9,533 bases of DNA from Syntrophaceae bacterium UBA5744 (lineage in GTDB: Bacteria; Desulfobacterota; Syntrophia; Syntrophales; UBA2192), in assembly GCA_002419215.1 (NCBI GenBank), contig DIFQ01000101.1, positions 1 to 9,533 of the forward strand, given 5' to 3'. Made by a program: the position numbers and the translations under genes. The notes under the pieces are model-generated. The model saw nothing but the letters and a program-made list of their open reading frames with translations. It was not told the origin of the DNA and searched no databases. How positions within the stretch are numbered: position 1 is the stretch's first letter; each line of letters opens with the position of its first letter. This document shows positions 6,158-9,533 of this stretch, piece by piece.

Positions 6158-7536
6158 TCCAGGCAGACACCATAGCTGCGATTGCCACGCCGCCCGGCAC
6201 GGGCGGCATCGGGATCATTCGGGCAAGCGGCCCCGATGCCGAACGGATCGGGCACACCCTCTTCCGGCCCCGGAACGCGCCGGAGGCCTTCCGGTCCCAC
6301 CGGCTCTACCACGGAGAGATCCTCTGCCCCTCTACGGGGCGCATCCTCGACGAGGTCCTCGTCGCCTTTCTGCGCGCACCCCATTCCTTCAGCGGCGAAG
6401 ATACCCTGGAAATCCACTGCCACGGAGGCCCCCTCATCTGCGAGGAGGTGCTGCAGGCCGTCCTGCGTGCAGGGGCACGCCCCGCCGGGCCGGGGGAGTT
6501 CACGCGCCGGGCCTTCCTCAACGGCCGGATCGATCTCGCCCAGGCCGAAGCCGTCCAGGAGATGATATCGGCACGCACCGCACGGGGGCTCGATCTTGCC
6601 ATCGGCCATCTTGGCGGCGGCCTGTCGAGGGCAATCGGCGAGCTGCGCGCATCCGTTCTCGACATCCTCACCCTTCTCGAGGCAGAGATCGACTTTCAGG
6701 AGGAGGACGAAATCGAAACGGCCTCGAGGGAAGGACTGCTGGATCAACTCCGCGGCATCACTGCCCGGATCGAAGAGCTGACGGCAAGCTACGGCGAGGG
6801 CAGGGTCGTGCGGGACGGTGCGCGGGTCGTCATCACGGGCAAGGCCAACGTGGGAAAATCGAGTCTCTTCAACCGCCTTCTGGGCGAAAAGCGCGCCATC
6901 GTGACGCCCCATGCCGGCACGACGCGGGACTTCATCGAAGAGAGCGTCTGCATCCGGGGGATCCCGGTCAGATTCGTCGACACGGCGGGAATCCGGGAGA
7001 CGCATGACCCCGTCGAGAAGGAAGGCATGAACCTCGTATGGCAGCAGGCCGCCGCCGCCGACGTGGTCGTCATCGTGCTCGACGGCAGCAGCCCCTTCAC
7101 CGGCGAGGACCGCAGCATCGTCGAGGCGAACCGGGGCCGCAGCCTCGTCGTGGCGATCAACAAGTGCGACCTGACACGGGTTCTTGACGGAAGCACTCTT
7201 CCGGAGGAACTTTCCGGCCGGGAGATTCTGCCGATCTCGGCAAAGACGGGGGAAGGCCTCGATGCCCTTCGCCATGCCGTCCACGACGCGATCAGGCGCT
7301 CGACCGGCGAGTGTCGCTCCGACACGGTTCTCACGAACCTGCGTCACAGGGTAGCCCTGGAGCGCGCCTACACATCGCTGAGAACGGCCGAGCAGGGACT
7401 CTCCGGAGGCCTCTCGCCGGAGTTTGTCGCCTTCGACCTCCGGGAAGCCCTGGGCACACTCGGCGAGGTGACGGGACAGACGGTCACGGAAGAAGTGTTG
7501 GACCGGATCTTCTCGACCTTCTGCATCGGCAAGTGA
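6154..7536 (+). CDS. mnmE: tRNA uridine-5-carboxymethylaminomethyl(34) synthesis GTPase MnmE
   Basis: A 460-residue GTPase that, with MnmG, modifies C5 of the wobble uridine (U34) of several tRNAs. It has an N-terminal tetrahydrofolate-binding domain (DTIAAIATPPGTGGIGIIR; GEFTRRAFLNGRIDLAQAEA at 114-133), a helical domain, and an inserted G domain. The G motifs are G1 GKANVGKS (229-236), G2 TTRDF (256-260), G3 DTAG (276-279), G4 NKCD (336-339) and G5 SAK (362-364). The C-terminus is FCIGK, with the conserved catalytic C457. The length is normal. The start is GTG at 6154, overlapping the jag stop in GTGA; no Shine-Dalgarno is near, so translation likely depends on ribosomes finishing jag. Codon use is strongly G/C-ending, as in the second part of yidC. 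mnmG is not in the window. Confidence 0.97.
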   Translation: MIQADTIAAIATPPGTGGIGIIRASGPDAERIGHTLFRPRNAPEAFRSHRLYHGEILCPSTGRILDEVLVAFLRAPHSFSGEDTLEIHCHGGPLICEEVLQAVLRAGARPAGPGEFTRRAFLNGRIDLAQAEAVQEMISARTARGLDLAIGHLGGGLSRAIGELRASVLDILTLLEAEIDFQEEDEIETASREGLLDQLRGITARIEELTASYGEGRVVRDGARVVITGKANVGKSSLFNRLLGEKRAIVTPHAGTTRDFIEESVCIRGIPVRFVDTAGIRETHDPVEKEGMNLVWQQAAAADVVVIVLDGSSPFTGEDRSIVEANRGRSLVVAINKCDLTRVLDGSTLPEELSGREILPISAKTGEGLDALRHAVHDAIRRSTGECRSDTVLTNLRHRVALERAYTSLRTAEQGLSGGLSPEFVAFDLREALGTLGEVTGQTVTEEVLDRIFSTFCIGK

Positions 7537-7660
7537 GGGCTGTTGAAAAGCGCCCATCTGCGGCGTTCCTCTCATCCCTCGTCCCTGCGGCGTACGACAC
7601 AGTACGCCTCAGTCCTCGGGATTTCGAGAGCCTTGCAGCTAGGCGCTTTTGAACAGCCCT
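7537..7660. repeat. 124-bp imperfect palindromic element (MITE/REP-like) abutting the mnmE stop
   Basis: The ends are inverted repeats: GGGCTGTTGAAAAGCGCC (7537-7554) against GGCGCTTTTGAACAGCCC (7642-7659), pairing at 17 of 18 positions. The centre has a second stem, GGCGTAC (7589-7595) with GTACGCC (7602-7608), loop 6 nt. Between them ATCCC (left) and GGGAT (right) also pair, so almost the whole element can fold into one long hairpin. It begins on the base after TGA and may serve as the mnmE transcription end. From memory it resembles multi-copy palindromes common in deltaproteobacterial genomes, but I cannot name the family. No transposase is present, so it would be non-autonomous. Confidence 0.72.
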
Positions 7661-7740
7661 GAAAGGCACCCGAACGCATCACTCCTCAGAACTTCGCACG
7701 CCCAGCATCTGGCCCTTTTGACCAGCTCTTTTCCCTCTTC

Positions 7741-7772
7741 ACTCAGACACTTGAACACTCAGACACTCAAAC
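7741..7772. repeat. Octamer tandem repeat, four units
   Basis: Four consecutive 8-bp units: ACTCAGAC, ACTTGAAC, ACTCAGAC, ACTCAAAC, followed by a partial ACTTC. Units 1 and 3 are identical, so it can also be read as two 16-bp repeats differing at 2 positions. It is non-coding and lies about 80 bp after the palindromic element. Confidence 0.75.
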
Positions 7773-7801
7773 ACTTCTTCAGAGTTTCCCGTATCCCTCC
7801 C

Positions 7802-7829
7802 TTGACAAAGGAAACCGGGCCTGTAGATT
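7802..7829 (+). promoter_or_regulatory. Promoter-like sequence in front of a structured non-coding stretch
   Basis: A perfect -35 TTGACA (7802-7807), a 16-bp spacer and TAGATT (7824-7829, four of six). Transcription would begin near 7836 and run towards the 3' end of the convergent deacetylase gene. No coding region follows in this direction, which suggests a small RNA, an antisense transcript, or a chance match. Confidence 0.4.
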
Positions 7830-7835
7830 AAATGA

Positions 7836-8020
7836 AAGGTTAATAAGGCAAAATGCCGGATTAGCCTCAAAGACGGGTAAGGGAGGTGAAGCCGGTCACC
7901 CTGTTCAGGTGGATTGCGACAAGTGAATAGCTTCAGTTCTGTCGCAAGGCTTGTCGGCCGTGATCTGGGATGGACCCGTGGTCGGAATCGAAGGCAGCGA
8001 GTGGTTCGCTGACACGGTTC
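7836..8020 (+). ncRNA. Candidate structured RNA, unidentified
   Basis: Downstream of the promoter-like sequence several helices can form. TTGCGACA (7914-7921) pairs with TGTCGCAA (7940-7947) over 8 bp with an 18-nt loop. CAGCGA (7995-8000) pairs with TCGCTG (8006-8011) around a 5-nt loop, enclosed by CCGTG (7976-7980) with CACGG (8013-8017). GAAGC (near 7889) and GCTTC (near 7930) are also complementary. The stretch lacks a credible protein. I cannot assign it to a known class: it has no B12 box, no complete c-di-GMP-I aptamer, and no RNase P, tmRNA or SRP signature. Boundaries are approximate, and hairpins can arise by chance at this GC content. Confidence 0.25.
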
Positions 8021-8185
8021 ATCCGGAGCACGCTCGGCATCTCTCTCGCGGTCGAAAACCTTGCGCAGTACCGTCCTTTCTCCGGAAAGGCGATTGAACG
8101 CATCGGAAGAGAGTCACCCTTCGCGATTCGTCAGGCGCGAAGGAAATGTGACGATTATCTCTTCTCTTGCGTTTCTTTTTTTCGT

Positions 8186-8932
8186 TCAATCCTCCCGCAT
8201 CCCCTCCAGCAGGGCCATGCAGTTGTGGCCGAGGACGCGGTGGTTGTAGCCTCCCTCGAGGATGGCAAAAAACCCCGCATTCGTTTTGCGGGCCGTCTCG
8301 CGAACCATCCTGCCGATGTCGGTGTAGTCCGACTCGCCGAGCACCCCTCCCCAGTCCTCCCGGGCGTAGTCGAAACCGGCCGAGATCCCGATCACATCCA
8401 CCGGTTCGGCGGCCAGGGCTTTCTCGACCTGCCGCAGGAAATCCACGGGGGAATTCGTCGAGGGATTCACGAGGGTGACGTATCCCTTGCCCCCGAGGAT
8501 GTTCACCGTCCCGTCACCGAAGTGCAGATCGATATCGAGCACGAGGGCCTTCTTGATCTTGCCGTCTTTTTTCAGCTTCTCCAGGGCGATGGCCATGTTG
8601 TTGAAGTAGCAGAAGCCCCAGCAGCTGTTGGCCGAGGCGTGGTGGCCGGGGGGCCGGACCAGGCCGAAACAGGGCTCCTTCATGCCGATCTCGGCTGCCT
8701 GGATGGCGCCGCCGGCGGCAAGGGCCGCGATCTCGTAGATGCCGATCTGGCGGATGTGCTCGATGTGGTACTTCGTATGGCAGGCGGCGATGTCCTCTTC
8801 GCCTGCGGGCCTGGCCTCCACGAAAGTGACCTTGTCCCGGATGACATCCAGTATGGCCTCCATGCGCCCCGAGGCCGCCGCAGGGTCCATCGTGTAGGAC
8901 TCTATGAACTTCTCGCTCCAGACAACCTTCAT
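8186..8932 (-). CDS. Histone deacetylase / acetylpolyamine amidohydrolase family protein
   Basis: A 248-residue zinc-dependent deacetylase of the arginase/deacetylase fold. Conserved active-site parts are all present: RPPGHHA with the catalytic H97-H98, CWGFCYFNNMAIA (104-116), DIDLHFGDGT with zinc ligands D135 and H137, SAGFD with the third ligand D188, and EGGY with Y229. An N-terminal DPAAASGRMEAI corresponds to the family's HPE-x-PxRxxAI region. It is short for the family (usually about 300-340), mainly because the N-terminal part is compact. The substrate is unknown; bacterial members deacetylate acetylpolyamines, acetoin-pathway enzymes or other acetylated amines. An excellent AGGAGG lies 7 nt before the ATG. 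It follows the Nudix gene on the same strand with a 105-nt gap containing heptamer repeats. All catalytic residues are intact, so it is probably active. Confidence 0.92.
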   Translation of the reverse strand: MKVVWSEKFIESYTMDPAAASGRMEAILDVIRDKVTFVEARPAGEEDIAACHTKYHIEHIRQIGIYEIAALAAGGAIQAAEIGMKEPCFGLVRPPGHHASANSCWGFCYFNNMAIALEKLKKDGKIKKALVLDIDLHFGDGTVNILGGKGYVTLVNPSTNSPVDFLRQVEKALAAEPVDVIGISAGFDYAREDWGGVLGESDYTDIGRMVRETARKTNAGFFAILEGGYNHRVLGHNCMALLEGMRED

Positions 8933-8953
8933 CGGTCCACCTCCTCTTCAAGC

Positions 8954-8980
8954 GGGTATCGGGGCTCGGGTATCGGGTCC
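8954..8980. repeat. Heptamer tandem array (GGGTATC type)
   Basis: Units in exact 7-bp phase: GGGTATC (8954-8960), GGGGCTC (8961-8967), GGGTATC (8968-8974), then a partial GGGTCC (8975-8980). It lies between the deacetylase and Nudix genes and is complementary in kind to the array at 9017-9046, so the two could pair into a hairpin across about 40 bp of unrelated sequence. Confidence 0.8.
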
Positions 8981-9016
8981 AGGAAAGAAGGATAAAATGT
9001 TTGCTCTTCTTCCCCT

Positions 9017-9046
9017 CTATACCCTATACCCGAGACCCTAGACCCT
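9017..9046. repeat. Heptamer tandem array (CTATACC type), overlapping the Nudix gene end
   Basis: Units CTATACC (9017-9023), CTATACC (9024-9030), CGAGACC (9031-9037), CTAGACC (9038-9044), then partial CT. Read on the other strand the units are GGTCTAG, GGTCTCG, GGTATAG, GGTATAG, the same kind of heptamer as at 8954-8980 but in opposite orientation. The unit 9038-9044 supplies the last valine codon and TAG stop of the Nudix gene. Confidence 0.78.
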
Positions 9047-9493
9047 GTCTTCTATGAATTTCATTTGTGTAAGCAGCTTGCGTGTCGTCGGTGAGAGGTT
9101 CAGCGCCGCTGCCTCATCCGGAGCGACCCAGCGTGCATCGCTCGCATCGTCGGCGGCCTTCGGATCGCCGCCCAGGTAATCGGCCTCGAAATCGATGATG
9201 ATGTAATGGTACTTGATCTGCCCATCGGGGTCCCGGTCGATGAAATCGAAAATGCAGAAGGCTTCCTTTGCCCGGACGGAGACCCCCGTTTCCTCCAGGA
9301 GTTCCCGCTCGGCCGCTTCGCGAACCGTTTCCCCCAGCTCGACGAGACCGCCCGGGATGGCCCAGAAGCCCTTCCCCGGAGAGCTTGCCCGCTTCACGAG
9401 CAGGATGCGGCCCTCGCGGATCACGATGGCGCCCACCCCTACCCGGGGCAGTTCCCGGTATTCGCGCCCCGATTGTCCTGTCCCTTCGCTCAT
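9038..9493 (-). CDS. Nudix hydrolase
   Basis: A 151-residue Nudix-fold pyrophosphohydrolase that splits nucleoside diphosphates linked to another moiety. The Nudix box G-x5-E-x7-REU-x-EE-x-GU is complete: G49, E55, R63-E64-L65, E67-E68, G70-V71. Before it lie the usual beta strand VGAIVIREGRILLVKR and the FWAIPGGLVELGET context. The sequence around the box resembles ADP-ribose pyrophosphatase and ADP-sugar/NAD(H)-type members, but substrate cannot be fixed from the box. The ATG at 9491-9493 overlaps the TGA of the preceding gene in ATGA, so the two are probably cotranslated; only a weak AAAGGA lies upstream. The final residues DRV and the stop codon are encoded by a heptamer repeat, so the C-terminus may have been remodelled by repeat spread. 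Confidence 0.93.
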   Translation of the reverse strand: MSEGTGQSGREYRELPRVGVGAIVIREGRILLVKRASSPGKGFWAIPGGLVELGETVREAAERELLEETGVSVRAKEAFCIFDFIDRDPDGQIKYHYIIIDFEADYLGGDPKAADDASDARWVAPDEAAALNLSPTTRKLLTQMKFIEDRV

Positions 9494-9533
9494 CGGCCGA
9501 AATGATTCCTTTCCAGCAGGGCGAAGGCCCTGC
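9490..9533 (-). CDS. 3' end of an unidentified gene (cut by window edge)
   Basis: On the minus strand the frame ending in TGA at 9490-9492 reads RAFALLERNHFGR before the stop, a plausible protein C-terminus. Its stop overlaps the Nudix start as ATGA, a classic operon junction, which is the main support. Thirteen residues are too few to name the product. An alternative frame is open through the Nudix ATG, so an N-terminally longer Nudix protein is not fully excluded. Confidence 0.5.
   Translation of the reverse strand, partial: RAFALLERNHFGR

Larger units (their letters stand above)
7661..8185. other. 525-bp intergenic region between convergent genes, no convincing gene
   Basis: mnmE (plus) and the deacetylase gene (minus) converge here. 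Open frames exist but show no recognisable protein; a long plus-strand frame from 7970 runs into the antisense of the deacetylase gene and looks like a shadow. What can be seen is an octamer tandem repeat (7741-7772), a promoter-like pair (7802-7829) and several strong stem-loops up to about 8017. The last stretch (8020-8185) shows nothing I can identify. Confidence 0.6.

Noticed and set aside
5914..7575. A 553-codon open frame on the minus strand opposite mnmE
   Set aside because: mnmE on the plus strand has all GTPase motifs and the correct ends. The minus frame lacks any recognisable domain and is a high-GC shadow.
7845..7910. Resemblance of the GGCAAA and GGGAGGTGAAGCC pieces to a c-di-GMP-I or cobalamin riboswitch
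   Set aside because: The ACGCAAAGCC core of the c-di-GMP-I aptamer and a proper B12 box are missing, and no coding region follows on that strand.
7970..8995. A 341-codon open frame on the plus strand
   Set aside because: Most of it is the antisense of the deacetylase gene, which carries complete catalytic motifs, and its first 70 codons match no family I know. The openness is explained by G/C-ending codons on the other strand.

Overview
The window reads as chromosomal DNA of a Gram-negative, probably Desulfobacterota (former Deltaproteobacteria; Syntrophales/Syntrophobacterales-like) bacterium. The taxonomy is an inference. It rests on the gene order rpmH-rnpA-yidD-yidC-jag-mnmE, a Gram-negative-type YidC with a large periplasmic domain next to a Jag/KhpB RNA-binding protein, and a long palindromic intergenic element of a kind I associate with that group.

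Layout. Positions 1-300 (minus) hold the N-terminal 100 codons of uvrB. A stand-alone APH-like kinase gene (552-1517, plus) diverges from it. Next is a two-gene unit: a 62-residue unknown protein overlapping a small nucleotidyltransferase (1757-2336), preceded by a sigma70-like promoter and a perfect 20-bp palindrome. The gap 2337-2741 holds a CRISPR remnant: one type I-E-like repeat, one type I-C-like repeat and one decayed I-C-like repeat, separated by spacer-sized intervals, with no cas genes in view. A promoter then opens the housekeeping operon rpmH (missed by simple ORF calling because it is short), rnpA, yidD, yidC, jag/khpB and mnmE (2742-7536). The genes are tightly packed: rnpA/yidD overlap and jag/mnmE share a GTGA junction. 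Together they cover ribosomal protein L34, tRNA 5' maturation, membrane protein insertion, RNA binding and tRNA wobble uridine modification.

A 124-bp imperfect palindrome begins on the base after the mnmE stop. Positions 7661-8185 carry no convincing gene. They contain an octameric tandem repeat and a promoter-like sequence followed by several strong stem-loops, a candidate non-coding RNA. The right end is on the minus strand: the last codons of an unknown gene, a Nudix hydrolase overlapping it by ATGA, and a short histone deacetylase/acetylpolyamine-amidohydrolase family protein. Between these last two lie two oppositely oriented heptamer arrays, one of which supplies the last codons and stop of the Nudix gene.

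The most noteworthy observations are the mixed-subtype CRISPR remnant, a sharp change in codon use inside yidC near 4590 (AT-tolerant before, almost all G/C-ending after), the structured RNA candidate after 7802, and the short-repeat arrays at gene ends. No complete new system is visible; the rest is conventional housekeeping content.
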